Source: NORP240 sp046047495 (lineage in GTDB: Bacteria; Pseudomonadota; Gammaproteobacteria; Pseudomonadales; Pseudohongiellaceae). Taken from it: 41,464 bases of DNA. Of this stretch, positions 8,447 to 16,328 are shown one piece after another (within the stretch, counting starts at the first letter, position 1; the number at the start of each line of letters is the position of its first letter). Where the stretch lies: contig JBJOHV010000100.1 of NCBI GenBank assembly GCA_046047495.1, forward strand, positions 1 through 41,464, given 5' to 3'. A model generated the notes under the pieces. It saw nothing but the letters and a program-made list of their open reading frames with translations. It was not told where the DNA came from and made no database searches. Position numbers and translations under genes: made by a program.

Positions 8447-11400
8447 ATGCGCAGTTCATTTCCCGGCAAACGCAAGGCTCTGGCATTGGCAGTCATGTTC
8501 GCAGGAACCACATTGTCCATGCCGCTGTTTGCTCAGCAGCAGGATAATGGGGATATCGAAGAAGTAGTGGTAACCGGCTCCTTTATCCGCGGTACGCCGC
8601 TGGATGCTCCGTCCCCGGTACAGGTCGTTGACAGAGAAAGTATCGAAGCCCAGGGCGCAGCGGTGATCTGGGACGTCATCAAGAACCTGGAGGTCAACTC
8701 CGGCTCCTTTACCAACCCCGGCAGTGGCGAGGCCTACGGGGCCTACAGCCAGACCGAGGGAACCGCCCAGGTCAATCTTCGCAATCTGGGGGAAAACTCC
8801 ACCCTGACCCTGATTAACGGCAAGCGCATGGCGCCCGCCGGGGCCACCACCCGTGCCGGTGGTGAATTCGTGGATTTGAACTCCATACCCCTGGTCATGA
8901 CCGAGCGGGTGGAAGTACTGACGGACGGCGGCTCCGCGCTGTACGGGGCCGACGCGGTGGCCGGTGTGGTAAACGTCATCATGCGCACCGACTTTGAAGG
9001 CCTGGAACTGTACGGCGACGTACAGGGCATCGAGGCAGCTTCCGATCTTTACGATGCCACTGCCAGCGCCATCTGGGGCTGGGCCAGTGATGATGGCGAT
9101 ACCCATTTCGTGTTGTCCGCCGAGCGCTTCGAGCGGGATCCCGTGCCGGTGGTCTACGGCAACTTTTTTGACGAGAACTCCGAATTCCGCGGCACTGTCG
9201 GCACCGCCGGCACCCTGATCAACGTGGCCACGTTTGGCTCGCAGGTTACGCCGGGCTGGCTCAATCAGGCGGTGGTGGATTACAACGTGGCCAATGGCGG
9301 CACGGCGGATCCGATTTACACGGACCCGGGCTGCTTTACTGTCACCTCTGCCGACGGCACGCCGTTGCAGATCGGCAACAAGCGGGAGGAGCGGGGGCTG
9401 CGTTCCGGTACCTGTACGGAAGACAATGCCCAGTGGAACTACATTGCCAACGAGTCCGAGCGGGACAGCTTCGCCGGTGCCTTCAATCACACCTTTGAGG
9501 ACGGCACCGAGTTTTACTCCTTCGCCCATTATTCGGACTCCACCACCGTCCGTGCCGACGATGGCTACAATGCCACCCGCGGTCCCACTGTGTTCCTGGC
9601 CCAACCCGGTGCCCATGCCCGTACCCTGCCCGGTGGCAACGCCGTGGGTGCCTCCTTGGAGCTTGGTTATTTCGCCGACAGGGTCGGCCTGACCCGACCC
9701 ACCAGCATTCCCAATGCGCCGGTAGCTGGTGCCAATGGCGGCCCCAACGTGCCGTTCTATCAGGGCTTGCGCAATGGTCTGCCCCGAGTCGGCTCCAATG
9801 ACAACGAAACCTGGACCAATTCCTCCAGTGTGCAGATGGGTTTCCGCGGCGACTTTGAGGTCGGTGATCGCAGTTTCGACTACGATGTCAGCTACTCCTG
9901 GAGCCAATCCAGCCTGGAAGCCCGCTACAAGACCTTTGCGAGGGATCGCGCCGAGCTGGCAGCCAATGGCCTGGGTGGGCCCAACTGCGTGCCCAACGGC
10001 ACACCGGACTTCGATTTTGCCGGCGCCCGACTGGTGCCCTCCACCGGTGCATTCCCGTCTGCCTGGAGTTTCTACAACAGCGGTCTGACCCAGACCTTCT
10101 TCCCGGGTTTCGTGTTCACCACCCGGGAATCCCTGTCCTATGCCCTGACCAGCAACAACCATGGCCAGAATGGCTGTGAGTTCTACAACCCGTTCCTGTC
10201 GGCCCTGACCAATCCGGCCCTGGCCAACAGCCCGGAGTTGATGGACTGGATCAATCCCACCGTGCTGCGCACCGACAAGCGCAACAAGCTGGCGGTGATC
10301 GATGCGGTGGTGACGGGAGAGCTGGTTGAGTTGCGAGGCGGCATGGCGCAGTTCGCCGTGGGAGGGCAGTACCGCAAGCGCAGTGCAGCCTCCATCGCCC
10401 CGGATCTGAACGTACCGGGACTGGAAAGCCGCATTCTGAGCTACACCAATGGCGTTCCCAGTTCATATCACTACGTGAGTAACAACTTCGAATGTTCCCT
10501 GTGTTCGTTCACCTATGAGCATCCCCGCACGACCGATGCCTTGTTTGCTGAGTTCTCTCTACCGTTCTGGGAAAACGTGGAATCCCAGATTGCCTTGCGC
10601 TGGGAAGACTACGGCGGCCTGATCGGCGACGAGATCTCTCCGAAGATTGCGTTGAGCTGGCGCCCGATCGACACCTTGTTGTTGAGGGGTTCCTTCTCCC
10701 AGTCTTTCCGCGCGCCCAATATCGCCATCATCGAACAGGGTCTGGAGTCATCGTCAGTGACCTTCCGCGACCCGATTCGTAACCAGCGGGTACGGGCCGG
10801 CCTGGTTCCGCCCACCGATGAAAATGCAGTTGCCGAATTCACCTATACCCTGGGTGGTCCGGCTCCCAATGTGGGCAACGAGTATGCGGACACCTACAGT
10901 GCAGGCTTCATCTGGACACCGGAAGGCAATCTGGATGGCCTGAGCGTGCAGGCGGATTTCTGGCGTTTCGAGGTCAGTGACCGTGTGCTGCCGCAGCCGC
11001 CCATCTCGGCCCTGCAACCGGAAATCGAAGCATTCACCGCGGCGGCGGCCAACCCGGCCAACTATGTGTTGAACTCAACCATCTCCGGGTCCGCTGCCAA
11101 TCCCTATACCGCATGTGATCCTGCCGCCCTGGAGGCCCAGTTCGGTCGTGATTCCACCCAGCGTCTGGATTGCGTGGTCGATCCGCGTAAGTATGAGGTT
11201 CTCGGTATTCAACGAGCCGCTCTCAGCAACACGGCCAACCTGATCACTCTGACCCTTGGTGCCATCAATTCCGGGCAGATCGAGGCAGATGGCGTGGACA
11301 TGAAGCTGGGCTACCGTTGGGACAATGACATGGGCCGCTTTGGAGTGTCCATGGACTATACCCATGTGCGTCAATACAAGCTGATTGACGTTCCGGGTCT

Positions 11401-11839
11401 GACCCGCGGTCTGCTGGACACCGGCGTTTACGATGCCGCCGGCACCACCGGGGACAACAATCTGGTGCGTTCACTGCCGGACAACAAGGGCAATATCACC
11501 TTCAATTGGTCTCGCGACAATCACGGCGTGGCGGTCATCAACCGCCACATCGGTTCCTACGAGAACCTGGGTTATGCCACCTCGTTCGAGAATGCCACCG
11601 ACTTCACCCGTGCATTGCTGACCCGCAAGATCGACAGCTACAACACCTGGGATATCCAATACAATTACAACCATTATTGGGGTAACAGTGATTGGGGTTC
11701 CACGCGTTTCACCGTCGGATTGCTGGATGCCCTGGATGCCGATCTGCCTTATTACGAGGAAGGTCAGCTGAACTATGACGCCAGTGTCTTCGATGGCCGC
11801 GGCCGTCGCTGGTACGTTCGCGCGCTCTGGTCGTTCTAA
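8447..11839 (+). CDS. TonB-dependent outer-membrane receptor, paralog 2
   Basis: A 1130-residue TonB-dependent transporter of the same type as its two neighbours. Signal peptide about 1-29 (ending LFA), TonB-box-like IEEVVVTG, plug with LRNLGENSTLTLINGKR, long barrel, C-terminal WYVRALWSF. The plug differs from paralogs 1 and 3 by a short insertion (GEAYGAYSQTEG) and by KRMAPAGATTRAGG. The most variable blocks lie in predicted outer loops, such as the segment before the shared TQTFFPGFVFTTRESLSYAL. That pattern suggests one scaffold adapted to related ligands (inference). An AAGGGGG ribosome site precedes the ATG. The gene has its own promoter and terminator, so the three paralogs can be expressed separately despite their tandem order. 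Confidence 0.9.
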   Translation: MRSSFPGKRKALALAVMFAGTTLSMPLFAQQQDNGDIEEVVVTGSFIRGTPLDAPSPVQVVDRESIEAQGAAVIWDVIKNLEVNSGSFTNPGSGEAYGAYSQTEGTAQVNLRNLGENSTLTLINGKRMAPAGATTRAGGEFVDLNSIPLVMTERVEVLTDGGSALYGADAVAGVVNVIMRTDFEGLELYGDVQGIEAASDLYDATASAIWGWASDDGDTHFVLSAERFERDPVPVVYGNFFDENSEFRGTVGTAGTLINVATFGSQVTPGWLNQAVVDYNVANGGTADPIYTDPGCFTVTSADGTPLQIGNKREERGLRSGTCTEDNAQWNYIANESERDSFAGAFNHTFEDGTEFYSFAHYSDSTTVRADDGYNATRGPTVFLAQPGAHARTLPGGNAVGASLELGYFADRVGLTRPTSIPNAPVAGANGGPNVPFYQGLRNGLPRVGSNDNETWTNSSSVQMGFRGDFEVGDRSFDYDVSYSWSQSSLEARYKTFARDRAELAANGLGGPNCVPNGTPDFDFAGARLVPSTGAFPSAWSFYNSGLTQTFFPGFVFTTRESLSYALTSNNHGQNGCEFYNPFLSALTNPALANSPELMDWINPTVLRTDKRNKLAVIDAVVTGELVELRGGMAQFAVGGQYRKRSAASIAPDLNVPGLESRILSYTNGVPSSYHYVSNNFECSLCSFTYEHPRTTDALFAEFSLPFWENVESQIALRWEDYGGLIGDEISPKIALSWRPIDTLLLRGSFSQSFRAPNIAIIEQGLESSSVTFRDPIRNQRVRAGLVPPTDENAVAEFTYTLGGPAPNVGNEYADTYSAGFIWTPEGNLDGLSVQADFWRFEVSDRVLPQPPISALQPEIEAFTAAAANPANYVLNSTISGSAANPYTACDPAALEAQFGRDSTQRLDCVVDPRKYEVLGIQRAALSNTANLITLTLGAINSGQIEADGVDMKLGYRWDNDMGRFGVSMDYTHVRQYKLIDVPGLTRGLLDTGVYDAAGTTGDNNLVRSLPDNKGNITFNWSRDNHGVAVINRHIGSYENLGYATSFENATDFTRALLTRKIDSYNTWDIQYNYNHYWGNSDWGSTRFTVGLLDALDADLPYYEEGQLNYDASVFDGRGRRWYVRALWSF

Positions 11840-11863
11840 GCCCGCGACCGCAGGATGAAAGAG

Positions 11864-11896
11864 AACGGCAGTGAGCGATCACTGCCGTTTTTTTTT
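11864..11896 (+). terminator. Terminator of receptor 2
   Basis: An 11-bp perfect stem AACGGCAGTGA / TCACTGCCGTT with a GCGA loop and a nine-base T run. Confidence 0.93.
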
Positions 11897-12060
11897 GAGA
11901 AACTAATTTGTTCCAAAAATTAATTTATGAAACGAATGAGCTAAGAATTATTTTTATCACATTGAAAAATAACAATATAATAAATTATATCATGATGCTG
12001 GCTGTGCATTTTTTTATATATTAATAATGATACAAAATAACTGCTTTGCCACTTCCAGTT
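11897..12060. other. AT-rich intergenic island upstream of receptor 3
   Basis: About 160 bases dominated by A and T, with many AATTTA, TTATAT and AATAAT words and no credible reading frame. Together with the promoter and leader it makes up a 380-base gap between paralogs 2 and 3. No RNA gene or riboswitch is recognisable. A regulatory role is inference. Confidence 0.45.
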
Positions 12061-12067
12061 AATTCTG

Positions 12068-12097
12068 TTGCGAGACATTTTCCGGCAAGCCTATACT
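12068..12097 (+). promoter_or_regulatory. Sigma70-like promoter of receptor 3
   Basis: TTGCGA (12068-12073), 18 bp, TATACT (12092-12097). The hexamers are identical to those of receptor 1, and the leader is again long (about 115 bases). Confidence 0.65.
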
Positions 12098-12219
12098 CGG
12101 CCAGCCTGAGTCAGACTGGTTGGTGAGTAGTCATGGCTGACCTCCCCAAATTGTCCCCTCAGCACACTGAATCCATAAAAAGACGTCATACCTAATAAAA
12201 ACTATTAGAGGGGGTATCA

Positions 12220-15200
12220 ATGCGCAATTCCTTTCCCTGCCAACGCAAATCCATCGCCCTGGCCATCATGCTGGCCAGCGCCGCACTACCCGCATTCGCA
12301 CAACAAGACGCTGATGATGACGAAATCGAAGAGGTCGTGGTCACCGGTTCCTTTATCCGCGGTACCCCTCTGGATGCCCCATCACCTGTGCAGGTGATCG
12401 ACCGGGACAGCATCGAAGCCCAGGGTGCCGCCATCATCTGGGACGTGATCAAGAATCTGGAAGTGAACTCCGGGTCCATCACCAACCCCGGCTCCGGGGA
12501 CAACAGTCAGGTTGAAGGTACCGCCAACGTCAACCTGCGCAACCTGGGTGAAAACTCCACCTTGACACTCATCAATGGCAAACGGCAGGTCCCGGCGGCA
12601 GCCAATACCCGCAGCGGCGGTGAATTCGTGGACCTCAACGCCATCCCCCTGGTAATGACCGAGCGGGTGGAGGTGCTCACCGATGGCGGATCCGCGCTGT
12701 ACGGCTCCGACGCGGTGGCCGGCGTGGTGAACGTCATCATGCGCACCGATTTCGAAGGCCTGGAAGTGTATGGCGACCTGCAGGGCATCGAGGCTGCGGG
12801 TGACTTGTTCGATGCCACTGTCAGCGCCATCTGGGGAACCTCGTTCAACGACGGTGATACCCATCTGGTGCTGTCGGTGGAGCGCTTCGACCGGGACCCG
12901 GTGTCGGTACGCTACGGCAATTACTTCAACGAGAATTCCCAGTTTCTGGGCACCGTGGGGAGTGCCGGTACCCTGATCACCAGCGCAGCCCTCGGGGCGC
13001 GCCTGGCTCCAGGTTGGCTGAACCAGGACGTGGTGAACTACAACATCGCCAACGGCGGCCCTTCCACTGCGGTGTATACCGACCCGGGCTGCTATACCGT
13101 GAAGTCCACGGATGGTTCACCCTTGCTGATCGGCACCCTGCGGGAGCAGCGCGGTGAGCGCAGCGGCGTCTGCCGGGAGGACAACTCCCAATGGAATTAC
13201 ATTACCCAGGAAGCCACCCGGGACAGTTTCGCCGGTGCCTTCAATCACACCTTTGAGGACGGCACTGAGTTCTACTCCTTCTTCCAGTATTCCGATTCCA
13301 ACACCCTGCGGGCGGATGACGGCTACAACCAGTCCCGTGGCCCCACCGTGTTCATGGCCGCGCCGGGCAGTTATGCCGGCAGTGCGGCCTATGGCGGTTA
13401 CGGGATCGGCATGTCAGCGGAGTTGGGTTATTTTGCTCCCAATGTGGGGCTGACCCGTCCCACGGCAGCCACCATTACCAATGCCCCCATGGATGGTCGT
13501 AACGGCGGACCCAATGTGGCTGGTTACCAGGGGCTGCGATACGGCCTGCCCCGTACAGGTGCCAATGACAACACCACCTGGACCAACACTTCCGGTGTAC
13601 AGGCGGGGTTCCGCGGTGAATTCGAGATCGGTGACCGGGTGCTGAACTATGACGTCAGTGCGTCCTGGTCCGGCTCCAGTCTGGAGCAGACTTACCGCAC
13701 TTTTGCCCGTGACCGGGCGGAGCTGGCGGCCAACGGCCTCGGTGGACCCGACTGTGTGCCTAACGGGCGGCCGGATTTCGATTTCGTCAATGCAAAGGTG
13801 CTGGGCAGCAATGCCCTGAATGCCTGGAACCCCAAGCTCTATGGCCCCGGCCTGACCCAGACCTTCTTCCCCGGTTTCGTGTTCACCACCCGGGAAAGCA
13901 TGTCCTATGCCCTGACCAGTAATAACCACGGCCAGGGTGGTTGCATGTTCTACAACCCCTTCCTGACCGCCCTCACCAACCCGGCCTTGGCCAACAGCGA
14001 GGAGTTGATGGAGTGGATCAATGTCCGCACCAATGTGCGTGACAAGCGCAACAAGGAACTGGTCTATGACGCAGTGGTGTCCGGTGAGTTGTTCGAGATG
14101 CGGGGTGGCACGGCCCAGTTTGCCGCCGGCGGTCAGTACCGCCGGCGCAATGCCAAATCCATCGCCTCGCTGTTGAATGAGCCGGGATTGCAGAATCGTA
14201 TTCTTACGTACGATGCCAACGGCGTACCCAACAGTTTCCACTATGTGAGCAACAACTTTGACTGTTCATTATGCGCCTTCAACTACGACCATGACCGCAT
14301 TGTGAATGCCGTGTTTGCCGAATTGTCCCTGCCATTCTGGGACAATGTGGAAAGTCAGATTGCCCTGCGTTGGGAGGATTACGGCGGTCAGATCGGCGAC
14401 GAGATTTCCCCCAAAGTGGCTCTGAGCTGGCGACCCATGGAGACCCTGTTGGTGCGCGGTTCCTGGTCCCAGTCATTCCGTGCGCCCAATATTGCCATCG
14501 TGTTTGAAGGCCTGGAATCTTCGAGTGCCACCTTCAGGGACCCGATTCGCAACCAGAAAGTGCGGGCCGGGCTGCTGCCTGCCACCAATGAGAACGCCAT
14601 CCCAGGCTTCACCTATACCCTGGGCGGGCCGGCACCCAATGTGGGCAATGAGTACGCCGATACCTACAGCACCGGCTTCATCTGGACCCCGGAGGGGCGT
14701 CTGGACGGCCTGACCATCGGTGCTGACCTCTGGCGCTTCGAGGTGAGTGACCGGGTACTGCCCCAGCCGCCCATTTCGGCCCTGCAGCCGGAGATCGACG
14801 CCTTCAACGAGGCAGTGAAGAACCCGGCCAACTTCATCTACAACGACTCCATTCCGGCGTCCCAGACCCTGTGGCCGACATCCTACTTCCCCTGTGATCC
14901 GGCGGCCCTGGAAGCCCAGTATGGCCGGGACTCCACGCAGCGCCTGAATTGTGTGGTCAATCCCCAGGCCTATCTGGCACCCGGCATCCAACGGTCCTTC
15001 GGAGTGACCAATGCCAGCCTGATCACCCTGACCCTGAGTGCCATCAACGCCGGCACCATCACGGCGGACGGGGTGGACATGAATGCCGGCTACCGCTGGA
15101 GCAACGACTGGGGTCGTTGGGGTGTCAGCATGGATTACACCCATGTGCGTCAGTACAAGCTGGCAGACATTCCGGGTTTTGACCTGGGACTGCTGGATAT

Positions 15201-15618
15201 CGGCGTCTTCGATGCCGCCGGCACCTCCGGTGACGGCAACCTGGTGCGGTCTCTGCCGGACAACAAGGGCCATATCACCTTCAGTTGGGCGCGGGATGCC
15301 CATGGTGTGTCTGTGATCAATCGTCACATCGGTTCCTACCAGGATCTGTCATATGATGCCGCCTTCCAGAATGGTAGCGACTTCACCCGCTCCCTGCTGA
15401 AGCGCAAGATCGACAGCTACAATTCCTGGGACATCCAGTACCGCTATACCCACGCCTGGGCCAACACCAATCTGGGCAGTACCACCTTCACGGCGGGTCT
15501 GCTGGATGCGTTCAATGCGGAACTGCCCTATCGGGAAACCAGCGGTCTGAACTACGACGCCAGTGTGTTTGACGGCCGTGGTCGACGCTTCTACGTCAGG
15601 GCCTTGTGGAGTTTCTAG
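12220..15618 (+). CDS. TonB-dependent outer-membrane receptor, paralog 3
   Basis: A 1132-residue TonB-dependent transporter. Signal peptide about 1-27 (ending AFA), an acidic linker, the TonB-box-like IEEVVVTG, a plug almost word-for-word that of paralog 1, a long barrel, and C-terminal FYVRALWSF. The barrel has its own version of several loops, for example VNAKVLGSNALNAWNP before the shared TQTFFPGFVFTTRES. Cysteine pairs occur at positions equivalent to those in the other paralogs (DCSLC). An AGAGGGGG ribosome site lies a few bases before the ATG. Closer plug similarity to paralog 1 than to adjacent paralog 2 suggests gene conversion, or duplication in an order different from the present one. 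Ligand unknown. Confidence 0.9.
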   Translation: MRNSFPCQRKSIALAIMLASAALPAFAQQDADDDEIEEVVVTGSFIRGTPLDAPSPVQVIDRDSIEAQGAAIIWDVIKNLEVNSGSITNPGSGDNSQVEGTANVNLRNLGENSTLTLINGKRQVPAAANTRSGGEFVDLNAIPLVMTERVEVLTDGGSALYGSDAVAGVVNVIMRTDFEGLEVYGDLQGIEAAGDLFDATVSAIWGTSFNDGDTHLVLSVERFDRDPVSVRYGNYFNENSQFLGTVGSAGTLITSAALGARLAPGWLNQDVVNYNIANGGPSTAVYTDPGCYTVKSTDGSPLLIGTLREQRGERSGVCREDNSQWNYITQEATRDSFAGAFNHTFEDGTEFYSFFQYSDSNTLRADDGYNQSRGPTVFMAAPGSYAGSAAYGGYGIGMSAELGYFAPNVGLTRPTAATITNAPMDGRNGGPNVAGYQGLRYGLPRTGANDNTTWTNTSGVQAGFRGEFEIGDRVLNYDVSASWSGSSLEQTYRTFARDRAELAANGLGGPDCVPNGRPDFDFVNAKVLGSNALNAWNPKLYGPGLTQTFFPGFVFTTRESMSYALTSNNHGQGGCMFYNPFLTALTNPALANSEELMEWINVRTNVRDKRNKELVYDAVVSGELFEMRGGTAQFAAGGQYRRRNAKSIASLLNEPGLQNRILTYDANGVPNSFHYVSNNFDCSLCAFNYDHDRIVNAVFAELSLPFWDNVESQIALRWEDYGGQIGDEISPKVALSWRPMETLLVRGSWSQSFRAPNIAIVFEGLESSSATFRDPIRNQKVRAGLLPATNENAIPGFTYTLGGPAPNVGNEYADTYSTGFIWTPEGRLDGLTIGADLWRFEVSDRVLPQPPISALQPEIDAFNEAVKNPANFIYNDSIPASQTLWPTSYFPCDPAALEAQYGRDSTQRLNCVVNPQAYLAPGIQRSFGVTNASLITLTLSAINAGTITADGVDMNAGYRWSNDWGRWGVSMDYTHVRQYKLADIPGFDLGLLDIGVFDAAGTSGDGNLVRSLPDNKGHITFSWARDAHGVSVINRHIGSYQDLSYDAAFQNGSDFTRSLLKRKIDSYNSWDIQYRYTHAWANTNLGSTTFTAGLLDAFNAELPYRETSGLNYDASVFDGRGRRFYVRALWSF

Positions 15619-15641
15619 TCCACTGACTACCGTCAGGTAAC

Positions 15642-15678
15642 AAAAAACGGCGATGCGAAATCATCGCCGTTTTTTTTG
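15642..15678. terminator. Bidirectional terminator between receptor 3 and the convergent small gene
   Basis: ACGGCGATG / CATCGCCGT hairpin flanked by six A on the left and eight T on the right, so it can act on both strands. The stop codon of the minus-strand gene lies inside the hairpin. Confidence 0.9.
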
Positions 15679-16023
15679 CTCCAATTCCCGGCGCAGTTTC
15701 TGCTCCGCCTTGTCCACCAGGGAATCGATGTTGGGTGTCGCTGGGGAATCCAGGTCATGCTGGTTGAACAGGTTGATGGCCAGTTCCGTGCGCCGTCCAA
15801 GGGCCAGCAATTTGCCGAAATAACTGCTGTCACCACGATTGCCGGCTAGCAGGTCCAGAACCATGGCGATGATGGACAGAGGGCTGAACAGCAAATCCCG
15901 TAACGCATCCACATACAGTTTGAACTGAAAGATCAGCAGTTGCCGCAATTGGGGCCATATGTCCCTGGAACTGGTTTGCTCATGCACTTGTAACACGCTG
16001 TCTTCTGGTGAGGAATCGTTCAC
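15661..16023 (-). CDS. Conserved-looking hypothetical protein, 120 aa
   Basis: A small protein I do not recognise. It starts with GTG at 16023, preceded by AAGGA at seven bases, which supports this start over others. The sequence has an amphipathic helix (about 24-45, QLRQLLIFQFKLYVDALRDL), then a hydrophobic stretch (about 46-60, LLFSPLSIIAMVLDLL) that could be a membrane or re-entrant helix. The C-terminus is charged and probably helical or coiled, ending in EQKKRR. No signal peptide is evident. The stop lies inside the bidirectional terminator shared with receptor 3. A terminator just upstream (16054-16101) separates it from the DUF5916 gene, so it probably has its own promoter. Function unknown; inner-membrane association is an inference. 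Confidence 0.65.
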   Translation of the reverse strand: MNDSSPEDSVLQVHEQTSSRDIWPQLRQLLIFQFKLYVDALRDLLFSPLSIIAMVLDLLAGNRGDSSYFGKLLALGRRTELAINLFNQHDLDSPATPNIDSLVDKAEQKLRRELEQKKRR

Positions 16024-16053
16024 TGGATTGTCCTTCGGGTGAAAATCAAGGTC

Positions 16054-16101
16054 AAAAAACGCCAGGCTGTGGCGAACAGAGACCTGCAGCCACAGCCTGG
16101 C
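16054..16101 (-). terminator. Terminator downstream of the DUF5916 gene
   Basis: A perfect 13-bp inverted repeat GCCAGGCTGTGGC / GCCACAGCCTGGC with a 15-base loop. On the minus strand it is followed by GTTTTTT. It lies 228 bases after the DUF5916 stop codon. Confidence 0.85.
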
Positions 16102-16328
16102 CTAAGCGCAATAACAGTCATTTCCCATGGCTGTCGGTGGTTGCCGAAGCAACATTGCATTGGACGTTCGCAACGACTGCGAGGTTACATGAAACAGTCG
16201 GTGCGGCGCCCGACCGTGTAATACAGGATTCGTGCCAATTGCCTAACGTGTTGAAAATCTGAGATTTATCACAGGGTTCAGCGCGCCGGCGCTGGTGGTA
16301 TTGACCCGCCATTGGCACAACTGACCAC
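16102..16328 (-). other. Long 3' untranslated stretch of the DUF5916 transcript
   Basis: This is the space between the DUF5916 stop and its only visible terminator. No reading frame with a ribosome site is evident. It would be transcribed as a 3' UTR, or could hold a small RNA released from it; the sequence does not decide this. Confidence 0.3.

Noticed and set aside
8456..10162. 568-codon open frame on the minus strand within receptor 2
   Set aside because: It is antisense to a clear TonB receptor with signal peptide, plug and barrel; its translation is low-complexity Gly/Val/His-rich with no family motif, as expected from codon bias of the opposite strand.
4861..15618. Reading the three tandem receptors as an assembly artefact or mobile repeat
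   Set aside because: The copies differ throughout at base level and in loop length, and have different intergenic regions, so they are diverged paralogs.
16008..16262. Short plus-strand frames in the gap between the hypothetical gene and DUF5916
   Set aside because: No ribosome site and they cross a strong terminator hairpin.
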